Below are positions 9,090-18,359 of a stretch of 55,638 nucleotides of DNA, one piece after another. Made by a program: the position numbers and the translations under genes. Each line of letters opens with the position of its first letter. Position 1 is the stretch's first letter. The notes under the pieces were generated by a model. The model was not told the origin of the DNA and ran no database searches. It was given only the letters and a program-made list of their open reading frames with translations. This stretch comes from Clostridia bacterium (GTDB lineage: Bacteria; Bacillota; DSM-12270; Thermacetogeniales; Thermacetogeniaceae): assembly GCA_902812385.1 (NCBI GenBank), contig CADDZD010000009.1, positions 1 to 55,638 on the forward strand. The letters run 5' to 3'.

Positions 9090-11762
9090 TCACCTGCCGC
9101 AACAGCGCTTATACTTCTTTCCGCTCCCGCACGGACAGGGGTCGTTGCGACCAACATGCTGCTGTACCCGGACGGGCTGCGGGCGCTGCTCCTCCCCTCC
9201 CCGGTTCTCAACCACCTGGCGCGGGCGCCGCTCCTCCAGGGCAGGCACAAGGTTTACCTTATAGATGTACCTGACGACATCCTCCTGGATGCTTTCGATC
9301 ATCTCCTGGAACATGTTGTAGGCCTCAAACCTGTACTCCACAAGAGGATCGGCATTACCGTAGGCACGCAGGCCGATCCCCTGGCGCAGCTGGTCCATGG
9401 CGTCGAGGTGGTCCATCCACTTGGCGTCTACAACCCGTAGCAGGATAAAACGCTCGAGATTCCGCAAGGTTTCCGCTCCCAGTTTCTCTTCCCTTTCCCG
9501 GAGGTGGGCTTCCGCCTCCTCCAGCAACCTTTCCTGAATTGCATCCCGGGAGCCGAGCGTTACTAATTCCTCCACATCAACCACACCAGAACGGAGGAAG
9601 ATCTGCTCACCGGCGGTGATCAATCCCTGGAGGTCCCAATCCTCGGGGTACTTGCCCTCGCTGGTATAACTGGTAACCAGCCTGGAGATCACCTTTTCGA
9701 TCATTTCCCGGATGGCATCCTGCAGGTCCTCGCCGAGCAGCACACGGCGCCGCTGGGCGTAGATCACCTCGCGCTGCTGGTTCATCACATCGTCGTACTC
9801 CAGGACGTGCTTGCGCATATCGAAGTTGCGGCTTTCGACCTTTTTCTGGGCGGCCTCGATCGAGCGGCTGACCAGCGAGTGCTCCACCGGAATGGAGTCG
9901 TCCATGCCCAGTTTGTCCATGATGCCCATGATGTTATCAGAACCGAACAGGCGCATCAGGTCATCCTCCAGGGAGACGTAAAACCGGGAGGAACCGGGAT
10001 CCCCCTGACGCCCCGCACGGCCGCGCAGCTGGTTGTCGATCCGGCGGCTTTCGTGGCGTTCCGTCCCGATGATGTGCAGGCCTCCCAGAGCAACCACCTT
10101 TTCGTGTTCGGCGTCTGTTTCCTTTTTGAACCGCAGAACCAGTTCCCTGTATTTCTCCCTGGCCCGGGCGACTTCGGGGGACGAGGGTGCTCCGTACTCT
10201 CCGGCCTCGGCAACCACCTCGGGTGGGTATCCCTGCCGGAGCAGTTCCTCCTTGGCCAGGTACTCCGGATTCCCTCCGAGCATGATGTCGGTTCCGCGGC
10301 CGGCCATGTTGGTGGCGATGGTTACCATCCCCAGCCTGCCGGCCTGGGCGATGATCTTTGCCTCCTGCTCGTGGTACTTGGCGTTCAAGACCTGGTGGGG
10401 AATACCCCGCTTCTTGAGCATCCGGCTCAAGATCTCCGATTTTTCAATGGAGATGGTTCCCACCAGCACCGGCTGCCCGCGTTTATGGCATTCGGCAATT
10501 TCCTCGATCACCGCCTTGAACTTTCCCTGCTCGGTGCGGTAAACCACATCAGGGTAATCCACCCGGATCATCGGTTTGTGGGTCGGGATCACTACCACGT
10601 CGAGGCCGTAAATCTTCCGGAACTCCTCTTCTTCGGTGGCGGCGGTACCTGTCATGCCGGCCAGCTTTTTGTACATGCGAAAGTAGTTTTGGAAGGTGAT
10701 GGTAGCCAGAGTCTGTGACTCCCGCTCGATCTTCACCCCTTCCTTTGCCTCGATCGCCTGGTGCAGTCCTTCGCTGAAGCGGCGCCCGAACATCAAGCGC
10801 CCTGTGAACTCGTCAACGATGATGACCTTGCCGTCCTTAACCACATAGTCCCGGTCACGCTTCATCAGGGCGTGGGCGCGCAGCCCGGCGTAAACATGGT
10901 GTGCGATCTCCAGGTTGGCCTCGTCCGAGAGGTTGTCGATACCCAGCAGCTTTTCCACCTTCCGGGTGCCCGCTTCGGTGAGGGCCACCGTGTGCAGCTT
11001 CTCGTCAACCTGATAATCCACATCCCGCTGAAGCCTGGGTATCACCCGGGCGATCCTGTAATATAGTTCCGTCGGCTTTTCCGCCTGGCCGGATATGATC
11101 AACGGTGTCCGGGCCTCGTCGATGAGAATGCTGTCCACCTCGTCCACTATGGCGTAGTTCAGTTCCCGCTGCACCATCTCCGAGGCGTCAAGCACCATGT
11201 TGTCCCGAAGGTAATCGAAGCCGAACTCGTTGTTGGTGCCGTAAGTGACATCAGCGGCGTATGCCCGCTGCCGCTCCTCGACCGGCAGGTCATGGACAAT
11301 TAAACCGACTTTAAGTCCCAAGAAACGGAAGACCCCGCCCATCCACTCGCTGTCCCGGCGGGCCAGGTAATCGTTCACGGTTACAATATGGACACCCCGC
11401 CCGGGGAGGGCGTTAAGATAAGCGGGCATGGTCGCCACCAGGGTTTTTCCTTCACCTGTCTTCATTTCGGCGATCCTGCCCTGGTGGAGGACGATACCAC
11501 CCATCAGTTGCACGTCAAAGGGGCGCATCCCCAGGACGCGCACAGCTGCCTCACGCACCACGGCGAAAGCCTCGGGAAGAATGTCGTCCAGCGTCTCCCC
11601 GCCCTCGAGCCGTTCCCGGAACTCCTGGGTCTTGGCCCTGAGCTGGGAGTCGCTTAAGGCCTGCATCTCCGGTTCATACTCGTTTATCAGGTCCACTATT
11701 CGCTGTAAACGCTTGATCTCGCGTGCGTTGTCATCGAACAAATTTTTCAGCGCATTGAGCAT
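9090..11762 (-). CDS. secA: Protein translocase ATPase SecA
   Basis: Motor ATPase driving proteins through SecYEG. 890 residues from the ATG at 11762 (AGGTGG nine bases upstream; a GTG at 11771 is also open). Walker A is in [10 protein letters not shown] and Walker B in [15 protein letters not shown]. The second nucleotide-binding fold contains [10 protein letters not shown] and [12 protein letters not shown]. The C-terminal zinc-binding tail [18 protein letters not shown] is complete, so SecB-like or phospholipid contacts are possible. Full length for the family. Head of the long secA-HD-prfB block. Confidence 0.97.
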   Translation of the reverse strand: MLNALKNLFDDNAREIKRLQRIVDLINEYEPEMQALSDSQLRAKTQEFRERLEGGETLDDILPEAFAVVREAAVRVLGMRPFDVQLMGGIVLHQGRIAEMKTGEGKTLVATMPAYLNALPGRGVHIVTVNDYLARRDSEWMGGVFRFLGLKVGLIVHDLPVEERQRAYAADVTYGTNNEFGFDYLRDNMVLDASEMVQRELNYAIVDEVDSILIDEARTPLIISGQAEKPTELYYRIARVIPRLQRDVDYQVDEKLHTVALTEAGTRKVEKLLGIDNLSDEANLEIAHHVYAGLRAHALMKRDRDYVVKDGKVIIVDEFTGRLMFGRRFSEGLHQAIEAKEGVKIERESQTLATITFQNYFRMYKKLAGMTGTAATEEEEFRKIYGLDVVVIPTHKPMIRVDYPDVVYRTEQGKFKAVIEEIAECHKRGQPVLVGTISIEKSEILSRMLKKRGIPHQVLNAKYHEQEAKIIAQAGRLGMVTIATNMAGRGTDIMLGGNPEYLAKEELLRQGYPPEVVAEAGEYGAPSSPEVARAREKYRELVLRFKKETDAEHEKVVALGGLHIIGTERHESRRIDNQLRGRAGRQGDPGSSRFYVSLEDDLMRLFGSDNIMGIMDKLGMDDSIPVEHSLVSRSIEAAQKKVESRNFDMRKHVLEYDDVMNQQREVIYAQRRRVLLGEDLQDAIREMIEKVISRLVTSYTSEGKYPEDWDLQGLITAGEQIFLRSGVVDVEELVTLGSRDAIQERLLEEAEAHLREREEKLGAETLRNLERFILLRVVDAKWMDHLDAMDQLRQGIGLRAYGNADPLVEYRFEAYNMFQEMIESIQEDVVRYIYKVNLVPALEERRPRQVVENRGGEEQRPQPVRVQQHVGRNDPCPCGSGKKYKRCCGR

Positions 11763-11861
11763 CTTCTTCACCCACCTTTAATCGGAGGCCGTTTCCATTT
11801 TAACACCTCCCGCACTTCCCTGACAAGAAACGCCGAAGGGTCTGGTTTTAACAGAACGATA

Positions 11862-11887
11862 AAGTTAAAGGGACCCACCGGGGTCCC
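11862..11887 (-). terminator. Terminator after hpf
   Basis: The stem GGGACCC/GGGTCCC (7 bp, 4-base loop at 11877-11880) is followed on the minus strand by TTTAACTTT. It separates hpf from secA. Confidence 0.7.
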
Positions 11888-11923
11888 ATGCATTAAATCG
11901 GGGATGAAAAAATTTTTTAGCAT

Positions 11924-12454
11924 CTAAAACTCCGGTTCGATCAACCCGTAGTTTCCATCCTTGCGCCTGTAAAGCACGTTTACCTTTTCCGTTTCGGCGT
12001 TGCTGAAAACAAAAAAGTCATGGCCGAGCAGGTTCATCTGCAGAATGGCCTCTTCCACCGGCATGGGCTTGATAGCAAAATGCTTGGTGCGGACTACCAC
12101 CGGTTCATCCTTCTTGTTCTCTTCCCCCATGTCGGCGATCAGATCCCTCAAGCCCTGGTTGCGGAACCGCCTGTACAGCTTGGTGCGATGCTTTTCCACC
12201 TGCTTCTCAAGCTTCTCCACAACCTCATCGATAGCGGCATAGAGGTTCTCGGAGCTTTTCTCCTCCCCGCGCAGGATCATGCCGTTGATAGGAATCGTCA
12301 CCTCTACCCCGTAGTTTTCCCGCTCCGCGTACACCGTTACCTGAGCTTCGTGGATGTGTTCCAAGTACCGGGTTAATTTTGTCAGTTTTTTCTCCACATA
12401 GTCTTTAAGCCCTTCCGTCACCTCGATATTCTTACCCCGGATTGTAATCCTCAA
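11924..12454 (-). CDS. hpf: Ribosome hibernation promoting factor, long form
   Basis: Long-form HPF of 176 residues. An N-terminal ribosome-binding domain (ITIRGKNIEVTEGLKDYVEKKL, residues 3-95) is followed by a linker and a C-terminal dimerisation domain (VRTKHFAIKPM to LIEPEF) with the conserved ILQMNLLGHDFFVF. It joins two 70S ribosomes into inactive 100S dimers in stationary phase or stress. I favour the TTG at 12454, eleven bases after AAAGGAG. The GTG at 12466 overlaps that ribosome-binding site and so is unlikely. A sigma-H-like promoter lies upstream. Confidence 0.92.
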   Translation of the reverse strand: MRITIRGKNIEVTEGLKDYVEKKLTKLTRYLEHIHEAQVTVYAERENYGVEVTIPINGMILRGEEKSSENLYAAIDEVVEKLEKQVEKHRTKLYRRFRNQGLRDLIADMGEENKKDEPVVVRTKHFAIKPMPVEEAILQMNLLGHDFFVFSNAETEKVNVLYRRKDGNYGLIEPEF

Positions 12455-12490
12455 GCAGACATCCACTCCTTTCGGGTTCTTTTTAGTATT

Positions 12491-12517
12491 ATTCCCTCTT
12501 CAGGAAAAAAATCCTTC
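12491..12517 (-). promoter_or_regulatory. Candidate sigma-H-type promoter of hpf
   Basis: GAAGGATTT (12509-12517) and GAAT (12491-12494) are 14 bases apart, close to the sigma-H pattern RWAGGAxxT-N14-HGAAT. The base before GAAT is G rather than the usual H. The Bacillus hpf gene (yvyD) is known to use sigma-H and sigma-B. No sigma-A promoter is obvious here. Confidence 0.4.
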
Positions 12518-12543
12518 ATTCAGAAAATGTCGCTTAATAAAGG

Positions 12544-12571
12544 AGCCCCGGTATTGACCCGGGGCCCTCTC
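12544..12571 (-). terminator. Terminator after the cold-shock gene
   Basis: Stem GCCCCGG/CCGGGGC (12545-12551 and 12559-12565) with a 7-base loop, followed on the minus strand by TCCTTTATT. Confidence 0.7.
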
Positions 12572-12601
12572 CGGTACAGCAAAAATCCAAGCAGAGATCT
12601 T

Positions 12602-12799
12602 CTATAATTTCACAACCTTTGAAGCCTGGGGTCCACGGGTGCCTTGAACGATTTCGAACTCTACCCGCTGGCCTTCCGCCAAGGTTTTGAAGCCCTCCTC
12701 CTGAATCGCTGAGTAGTGAACGAACACGTCTCCACCGCCATCGCATTCGATGAATCCGTATCCCTTCTCCTGATTGAACCACTTGACTTTGCCCTGCAT
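12602..12799 (-). CDS. Cold-shock domain protein (CspA family)
   Basis: 65-residue single cold-shock domain, an RNA-chaperone OB fold. Both RNA-binding motifs are visible: KGYGFI (RNP1) and DVFVHYSAI (RNP2). It starts with MQGKVKWFN as in most Csp proteins. The mRNA leader from the promoter at 12884-12912 is about 75 bases, which leaves room for the temperature-responsive folding typical of csp leaders. Monocistronic, with its own terminator. Confidence 0.95.
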   Translation of the reverse strand: MQGKVKWFNQEKGYGFIECDGGGDVFVHYSAIQEEGFKTLAEGQRVEFEIVQGTRGPQASKVVKL

Positions 12800-12883
12800 T
12801 ACTTAGCATTCCTCCTAAAATTTGATCCTCACGAAAGCATGTCACCTCTTTTATACGATGACGGTGCAATCATGGGCAACTTC

Positions 12884-12912
12884 ATCATAACACAGCGGGT
12901 ATAACATGTCAA
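12884..12912 (-). promoter_or_regulatory. Sigma-A promoter of the cold-shock gene
   Basis: TTGACA (12907-12912) and TATGAT (12884-12889) with a 17-base spacer on the minus strand. Expected transcript start is near 12877. Confidence 0.75.
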
Positions 12913-13067
12913 TTTAATCTCCTATTTATGTTCCCTAATGGTTGAGATCCACTCCATTTCCACCTTGTCCGAGAGATGTCTTCTGAGGTGAGAAAAAAGC
13001 TAGATCATGCTGGCTGTCCGGATGTCGAAAAAAGTTTCCACGAAATAGTTATAAATGCCATTTTTCC

Positions 13068-13141
13068 TGTGGACAATGTGGATAAATCTGTTTATAACCT
13101 TCATTTTATTCAAAAATTGATGTGGATTAAATTGTGGACGG
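13068..13141 (+). promoter_or_regulatory. Cluster of four DnaA boxes
   Basis: Four same-orientation 9-mers of the DnaA-box type: TGTGGACAA (13068), TGTGGATAA (13077, the perfect complement of TTATCCACA), TGTGGATTA (13121) and TGTGGACGG (13133). The first two are directly abutting. The surrounding sequence is AT-rich and holds no credible gene between about 12913 and 13284. This is not the usual dnaA-dnaN origin context, so a DnaA-titrating or DnaA-regulated site is more likely than oriC. Confidence 0.6.
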
Positions 13142-13284
13142 AGAAAAATATGTCAGAATAATAGCGGCAGGCAGTGAATGTGTCGTCACGCATCGGGAAA
13201 TACGTCGATCCCTGCTATTTTTTCTAATTCAGGAAACCGCATAACCCGGTCCAGCAACGGCAGTCTTTGTTTGCTCTGAGCCTG

Positions 13285-13680
13285 CTAAACCATCCCTCCG
13301 TTTTTCTTGATGATGCTGACCGCCTCTTCGACCCTCTCCTCCGAAGTAACCAGGGCAAGAAGGTAAGCTCTCCCGCCGGATACCCCGTAATCAATGTCTC
13401 CATAGCCGCTGGCTGATGGATCTGCGGCGAGGAGCACCCGCCCCGAGTCCCCAAGGTTTTCACCGGTACCATCCGAATAAACGGTAAGCCCGGTTAGAGA
13501 TGAGGCATTATTAAGCGCATTATTAAAGTGAGCGTCAGATTCTACACCGTAGCGGGAAATCCGGTCGATCTGAATGCTTTGAAAACCTGCCTGCTTCAAT
13601 TCCTCCGCCGCCTCCTGAGCCTTATTGGAAGTGGGGAAGTATGAAAGAATGCTTCTTTCTCCTGGTTCCAATTGCGGCAT
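13285..13680 (-). CDS. Small protein, general-stress-17M-like
   Basis: 131 residues. The N-terminal half reads like the YflT/general stress protein 17M fold: a beta strand ILSYFPT followed by a helix with AQEAAEELKQAGF and a second strand. A glycine-rich middle and a C-terminal strand-helix (ALVTSEERVEEAVSIIKKNG) follow. No catalytic motif is evident. The ATG at 13680 has AGGTGG seven bases upstream; an ATG six codons earlier lacks a site. Function unknown; a stress-related role is only suggested by the fold resemblance. Confidence 0.6.
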   Translation of the reverse strand: MPQLEPGERSILSYFPTSNKAQEAAEELKQAGFQSIQIDRISRYGVESDAHFNNALNNASSLTGLTVYSDGTGENLGDSGRVLLAADPSASGYGDIDYGVSGGRAYLLALVTSEERVEEAVSIIKKNGGMV

Positions 13681-13822
13681 TCTAACACCACCTGTCATTA
13701 ATTCTCATTAATGTTCCGTTAGACGCTCATGCCATCCAGGCAACACCATCATATCCTTGCAGGCGTTGCATGTCATCTCGCCCTTGACGAAGCAGCCAAC
13801 GGCTGAAGTGAAACATGTGGAA

Positions 13823-13847
13823 AGGCACCGTTGTCATACCGGTGCCT
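13823..13847 (-). terminator. Terminator after the DUF3243 gene
   Basis: Stem AGGCACCG/CGGTGCCT around a 9-base loop directly after the stop codon, followed on the minus strand by TTCC. The T-run is weak. Confidence 0.6.
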
Positions 13848-14102
13848 CTAGTGAGCCCTTCTGGATTGGACGAGTTTCACCATCATGTTCGCCAGGGCCT
13901 GTTTTTCCTCTTGGGTGCCGGTTTCCCATAATGACTTGAGCAATTTGTTCTCCGGCACATCGGGATTTATATTTTTCGCCAAATAGTCTCCCAGCATCAC
14001 CGCAGAATTTGTGATCTGCTCGCCTGACAAACCGGCCGCCTTTCCCTGAGCCAAAGCTGTTGATAAAGTGTCGAGCCACTGGTCAAATGATGTTATATCC
14101 AC
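13848..14102 (-). CDS. DUF3243 family protein
   Basis: 84-residue helical protein. The family patterns AGLSGEQITNSAVMLGDYLA and EEKQALANMMVKLV match the short DUF3243 proteins of spore-forming Firmicutes. GTG start with AGGAGG eight bases upstream. Function is not established; its retention is consistent with a spore-former. Confidence 0.75.
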   Translation of the reverse strand: MDITSFDQWLDTLSTALAQGKAAGLSGEQITNSAVMLGDYLAKNINPDVPENKLLKSLWETGTQEEKQALANMMVKLVQSRRAH

Positions 14103-14318
14103 AACGGATACCTCCTGTTTCGGTTTTTACTTTAGTTTTTGAAACAAAGGCCCTAGTTATGCAAAGAACTGCCCGGATACCGGCTGCCATTACAGTATCC
14201 CTGTCCGAAGTATGGTAAATTTTCACTTTCAAAGAACAAATTTATAAATTATTACATAATACTGGAAGAAAAGAAAAAACTATGAACAATAAACACTATC
14301 TTGCAAGGTGGGAATATC

Positions 14319-14582
14319 ATGATCAAATTCAAAAAGTCTTGTCGCTTTTTATTGGGAAACGATGAGGTGAGGTGCGTCGCCGGCGAATATTACAACGACC
14401 CATGCTGCACATGCTGTTACGAAGACGGCCGGGAAGACATGTACATACCGGAAAAGCGGCTGTCCTGTCCGGTCTGCGGAAACGGAAAGGAACCGGGCAC
14501 CCTGATCTGCAGCGGCTGCCAGCTTGAGGCACTGTGGTGGCTTGGATGGCTGGGTGCTCTGAAAGCGGAACTGGATTCTTAA
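14319..14582 (+). CDS. Cysteine-rich zinc-ribbon-like small protein
   Basis: 87 residues, not assigned to a family. It has two cysteine groups: DPCCTCCYED near residue 35 and a CPVC...CSGC pair (about 58-73) that forms a plausible zinc ribbon. The tail is tryptophan-rich (LWWLGWLG). The ATG at 14319 has AGGTGG eight bases upstream; an in-frame TTG at 14301 overlaps that site. Divergent from the DUF3243 gene; followed by another plus-strand gene about 55 bases later. Confidence 0.65.
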   Translation: MIKFKKSCRFLLGNDEVRCVAGEYYNDPCCTCCYEDGREDMYIPEKRLSCPVCGNGKEPGTLICSGCQLEALWWLGWLGALKAELDS

Positions 14583-14636
14583 GAAGAAGGGATAAAGCCA
14601 CCCCGCAGCAAAGTATAAAGCGAGGAGGATTAACAC

Positions 14637-15320
14637 ATGCTGCGGGTTGACCGGGAGTTGTTTTACCGGGTCGGGCGCTGCCCGGAGATTGTTGTGGCCG
14701 CGCCGCACCACGGGATAGTCGAAGGATCAGACTGCTACACAAAAGAGGTGGCCGAAATGCTGGCTAAGCGGCTGGGGGCAGCCCTCGTGGTGGCAGAAAA
14801 CCTCCGGCCGCTGGTGGATCTCAACAAACAGCCGGAACTTGCTGCCAGTCCGGCCCTGCAATACCTCTGCCGCATCTATCAGGAATACGCCCTGGCCTCC
14901 GAGGTGGGGCTTTTCCTGGAAATTCACAGCCACATCAATGGTTATTACGATCTGGAGCTGTCCTGCGGCTTTCCTTTCGATCGTTCCTCTCCCTTCGACG
15001 GCGAATTCGAACAAAAACTGGCGTCCCTGCGCCGACAACTCCGGAGAGAAATCCTGCAGAACTGGTCGGGGGACCTTCCCCTTCCGGCGCCAACCCTGGG
15101 GGTCTACCCCTTTGACCGGGACGTCTACATGAAGGCAACCAAAACCTACCTTTTTCAACGGATCAGAGAACTGCAGCGGAGAGGCAGAAGGATCTTCGGC
15201 CTCCACATCGAGATCTTTCGCGACTACAAGATAGATGATCCCTCATCCCCCATCTATGCCTGCCAGGAAACCCTGGTAACCGCTCTTGAAATGAGCATCA
15301 AGGCCGCCTTTACCGGTTAG
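14637..15320 (+). CDS. N-formylglutamate amidohydrolase-like protein
   Basis: 227 residues. The N-terminal stretch has features of the N-formylglutamate amidohydrolase family: a PHHG motif near residue 23 (possible metal site), a following acidic helix, and NLRPLVDLNK, which resembles the family's R-x-x-x-D-x-N-R block. Later EIHSHINGYYDLELS could supply more ligands. Similarity is distant, so the substrate is open; a metal-dependent amidohydrolase of a small N-acyl compound is a guess. Strong ribosome-binding site GAGGAGG before the ATG. Probably in an operon with the zinc-ribbon gene. Confidence 0.5.
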   Translation: MLRVDRELFYRVGRCPEIVVAAPHHGIVEGSDCYTKEVAEMLAKRLGAALVVAENLRPLVDLNKQPELAASPALQYLCRIYQEYALASEVGLFLEIHSHINGYYDLELSCGFPFDRSSPFDGEFEQKLASLRRQLRREILQNWSGDLPLPAPTLGVYPFDRDVYMKATKTYLFQRIRELQRRGRRIFGLHIEIFRDYKIDDPSSPIYACQETLVTALEMSIKAAFTG

Positions 15321-15594
15321 CCTGTCTTGCGCCGGCGAATTTGAAAAAGGCGTCTGCCCTCTCCTGCCGGGCAATCCCGGTGTGCCCGCTTTCCGCATTT
15401 AGGGGAGCCTTCCGTAAAATCGGGATTTTTTTAACAAAAATAGGGCGGCCACCGGGCGGGGGACGGCGGTTGTTTTCCTTTCAGCTACGTCTCTGCTTTC
15501 TTCTTAAACAGGGGAGTCCTCCTTCACCCACCCGAAGACCTTCAGGCAAAATACATAAGCAAGAAATGTGCCACCCAGCGGCGTTCGGCCCGGC

Positions 15595-15623
15595 TTTACA
15601 GGAACATATGTTCCCTTTATAAT
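15595..15623 (+). promoter_or_regulatory. SOS-controlled sigma-A promoter of dinB
   Basis: TTTACA (15595-15600) and TATAAT (15618-15623) with a 17-base spacer. The spacer is almost filled by a perfect palindromic LexA box, so LexA would block the polymerase directly. The stretch 15321-15590 between the previous gene and this promoter holds nothing I recognise. Confidence 0.85.
15601..15614 (+). promoter_or_regulatory. LexA/DinR box
   Basis: GGAACATATGTTCC is a perfect 14-base palindrome matching the Gram-positive SOS box GAACATATGTTC. A half-conserved second copy (ACATATGTTCG) lies at 15636-15646, just ahead of the dinB start. Confidence 0.88.
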
Positions 15624-15655
15624 AAGGGTACCAGTACATATGTTCGGTGGTCTTA

Positions 15656-16843
15656 ATGGAGCGAACCATTCTCCTTGCAGACATGAACTCCTTTTTCGCC
15701 AGCGTCCATCAGGCAGTTGACCCCGCTCTCAGGGGAAAGCCTGTGATCGTGGCCGGAGACCCGGAAAAGAGGCACGGCATCGTTCTGGCCGCAAGCTACG
15801 AGGCCAAACATAGGGGCATTAAAACGGGGATGGCGGTTTGGGAGGCGCGCCGGGCTTGCCCGAATGGGATCTTTATCAGCCCCCAATACCCCCTCTATGT
15901 CGACTTTTCCACCCGGATCCTCGAGATCATGCGCGACTTTACCCCTTTGGTGGAACCCTTTTCCATCGACGAGGCCTTTCTTGACATCTCCGGCTCCCTG
16001 AAGCTTTTCGGACCCCCTTTGGAAATCGCCCGGAAGCTGAAGAGAAGGATCCGGGAGGAAGTGGGGGTGACCTGCAGCGTCAGGATCGGGCCGAACAAAC
16101 TGCTGGCTAAAATGGCCGCCGGTTTGCAAAAGCCGGACGGGCTCGTGGTGCTCCGCAAGGAAGATATCCCCCTCCTCATCTGGCCGCTCCCCGTCAGGGA
16201 GCTCTTCGGAGTGGGCACCGCCTACGAAAAACACCTGAAAAAGCTCAATATCCATACCATCGGGGATCTGGCGAAATACCCGCCGGACCTTCTCCGGCGC
16301 AAGTTCGGGATCTACGGAGCGGTGCTGTGGCACTTCGCCAATGGGATGGACTCCAGCCGGGTCGATCCGGAGAGCCTGAACAGCTTTAAAAGCATGGGAC
16401 AGCAGATCACCCTCCCCCGCGATTACAGGGGAAGCGAGATCAAAACTGTCATACTGGAACTCTCCGACCTGGTCGCCTACCGGGTCAGAACCGGTGGGTA
16501 CAAGGGGAAAACCGTGGTTCTGACCCTGAGAGACACCAGACTCGACTGGCTCTCCCGCAGGTATACCCTGCCCGAATACACCGACCTGGCCTCCGACATT
16601 TCCCGGGCCGCCCTGCACCTCCTGGACCGGCACTGGTTACCCGGCAAGCCGATTCGCCTCGTGGGGGTAACCCTTACCCAGCTGATACCAAACAGGCTGG
16701 AGCAGATGAACCTCTTCGGAGAAAAGGAAAAGCACAAAAGGGTAGAAACGGCGTGTGATTATATAAGGGACAGGTACGGAAAAGGGGCGATTCTCCGGGC
16801 GGTGTCGCTGATCAACGGGAGGCTTGAATTCGTCAGGAGTTAG
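15656..16843 (+). CDS. dinB: Y-family DNA polymerase IV
   Basis: Error-prone translesion polymerase, 395 residues from the ATG at 15656 (GGTGG five bases upstream). The palm carries the catalytic carboxylates in LLADMNSFFASV (metal A Asp and an aromatic steric gate) and PFSIDEAFLDIS (SIDE motif). A thumb with helix-hairpin-helix pattern (LFGVGTAYEKHLKKLNIHTI) and a little-finger domain follow. The short C-terminus contains QMNLFGEKE, a likely beta-clamp-binding motif (QxNLF). Single gene under a LexA-controlled promoter. Confidence 0.94.
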   Translation: MERTILLADMNSFFASVHQAVDPALRGKPVIVAGDPEKRHGIVLAASYEAKHRGIKTGMAVWEARRACPNGIFISPQYPLYVDFSTRILEIMRDFTPLVEPFSIDEAFLDISGSLKLFGPPLEIARKLKRRIREEVGVTCSVRIGPNKLLAKMAAGLQKPDGLVVLRKEDIPLLIWPLPVRELFGVGTAYEKHLKKLNIHTIGDLAKYPPDLLRRKFGIYGAVLWHFANGMDSSRVDPESLNSFKSMGQQITLPRDYRGSEIKTVILELSDLVAYRVRTGGYKGKTVVLTLRDTRLDWLSRRYTLPEYTDLASDISRAALHLLDRHWLPGKPIRLVGVTLTQLIPNRLEQMNLFGEKEKHKRVETACDYIRDRYGKGAILRAVSLINGRLEFVRS

Positions 16844-16917
16844 CACCATAAAACTACATCTGCGGGATCAACTGCCTGACATGGGAAAACTGGAGTCAAT
16901 TACTTTTTCAGAGCATC

Positions 16918-17265
16918 CTAAACGTCACCCTCTTCTGGTACGATACAGATGATAACAAAATCCTGCTTGCCACGGTTTTTGAACTGGTGCTCCGCTCCCC
17001 CGGGGATATAGGCCACATGACCGGCTTCAACCTCATAATCTTTCCCGTCAAGAAACAGGGTGCCGGTGCCGCCGACCACGTAGTTGATGTGCGGCCAGGG
17101 GTGTGAGTGCCGGGGAGTGTTTCCGCCTTCGGCCAGGGTGAACAGCCGCATGACCCAGCCATCCCAGCCCTGGGCGGGCCCCACCAGGCTCCGCTTGACC
17201 GCGTTATCGGCTCCCGGCGCCGTTACCTTTACGGCCTTAATGTTTTTCACGCTTTCGACAAACAT
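16918..17265 (-). CDS. Cupin-domain protein
   Basis: 115-residue single-domain cupin. Motif 1 reads PRHSHPWPHINYVVGGTG and motif 2 AGHVAYIPGGAEHQFKNRG, giving the three His and acidic ligands for a metal site. Such small cupins bind Mn, Fe, Ni or Zn and have diverse roles. Start at the ATG at 17265, preceded by GGAGGT. No operon partner: the next gene on the same strand is 177 bases away. Confidence 0.85.
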   Translation of the reverse strand: MFVESVKNIKAVKVTAPGADNAVKRSLVGPAQGWDGWVMRLFTLAEGGNTPRHSHPWPHINYVVGGTGTLFLDGKDYEVEAGHVAYIPGGAEHQFKNRGKQDFVIICIVPEEGDV

Positions 17266-17442
17266 AAGCCTGTACCTCCTCATACCGTTTCCATTTTGGA
17301 TTCCTTAAATGTTTTATACACAGTTTATGTTCACTTCTCCATACCATAACAAAACAGTCCATCCCTTGTTCAGAATCCTCTATGGCTGAAATGCCCGGAA
17401 AGGTGCTTTGGCCGAAGAAGAGTGCCGGTAGTGCACTTGATG

Positions 17443-18255
17443 CTATCCTTTGATTGGTACATTTGGATTTCGCTGCAGCCTGATTCTTTCGCTTGCGATC
17501 ATGCTCAGCAATTCACTTAAGTGATGAAACTGAATTTCAAAACCGGAACGCGCTTCTCCGATCAGGTATATGTCCGAAAATCTGGCAAGCTCCCGGGCAA
17601 TCTCCCCAAAATCGATGTTCCCCATCCCCGGTGGATAGTGGCTGTCGTTTACTCCGTCGTTGTCGGTCACGTGAAAGTAGTATCCCTTCACCTTGCCGAC
17701 CCATTCCACCGGTTTGAAGGGAGACAGGCAGTTACAGTGCCCCAGGTCCAGGCAGCTGCCGAAGTAAGGACTGCCGAGGCCGGAGAGCAGTCTGGCGAAG
17801 GTTTCCGGCTGCTGGTCATGGCAGTTTTCAAGCAGCACGGTCACCCCGCTGCCCCGGATCTTTTCGAGAAATCCCGACCAGAACTTCATGTTTTCTTCCA
17901 ACCAGAAATCATCATAACCCGCATAACCGGAGGTGCGGTCGTAGAAGGAATGAATCACCATCTTTTTCGCCCCGAGCTTTGTCGCGGCCGCCACCCCCTG
18001 CAGGTACCTGAACTCGGCCACCTCCTTCACCCTTCTATCTATACTGGTGGGCACCAGATTCAGATAGGGGCCGTGGATGGTGACCTCCCCGGAAAACCCC
18101 TCCAGCATCCCCCGGTATTCCTTGATAAGGACCGGGTTTTCCAGGTTGTCGGGCATGATAAAATCCTGCAACTCCAGAACATCGAAATGGGCCACGCAGT
18201 AATCCCAGTTCTCCAGAAACCTTTCCTTATAAGCGCCTACCCCGAGCCTCACCAT
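17443..18255 (-). CDS. Sugar phosphate isomerase/epimerase-like TIM barrel
   Basis: 270 residues of the AP-endonuclease-2/xylose-isomerase-like barrel. Strand-end metal-ligand candidates are HGPYLNLVP, MVIHSFYD, VLLENCHD, SCLDLGHC, YYFHVTDNDGVNDSH and LIGEARSG, in the family order. The enzymes use a divalent metal, but the substrate cannot be told from sequence. The gene stands alone, downstream of a structured intergenic element. Confidence 0.85.
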   Translation of the reverse strand: MVRLGVGAYKERFLENWDYCVAHFDVLELQDFIMPDNLENPVLIKEYRGMLEGFSGEVTIHGPYLNLVPTSIDRRVKEVAEFRYLQGVAAATKLGAKKMVIHSFYDRTSGYAGYDDFWLEENMKFWSGFLEKIRGSGVTVLLENCHDQQPETFARLLSGLGSPYFGSCLDLGHCNCLSPFKPVEWVGKVKGYYFHVTDNDGVNDSHYPPGMGNIDFGEIARELARFSDIYLIGEARSGFEIQFHHLSELLSMIASERIRLQRNPNVPIKG

Positions 18256-18359
18256 TTGCCTGCAGACGTGTCCTTTCTGTGCTCCGCATTGGTTCCGACG
18301 GTTTACACCATGATCATTTCAGTGAAGCAACAAATATTCCTGCACCTGTAAATATGTTC

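Noticed and set aside
13068-13141. Chromosomal origin oriC
   Set aside because: No dnaA, dnaN, rpmH or gidA nearby; the boxes alone do not make an origin.
12976-13161. A 61-codon plus-strand frame in the DnaA-box region
   Set aside because: AT-rich sequence read by chance, no ribosome-binding site, and the box cluster explains the sequence better.
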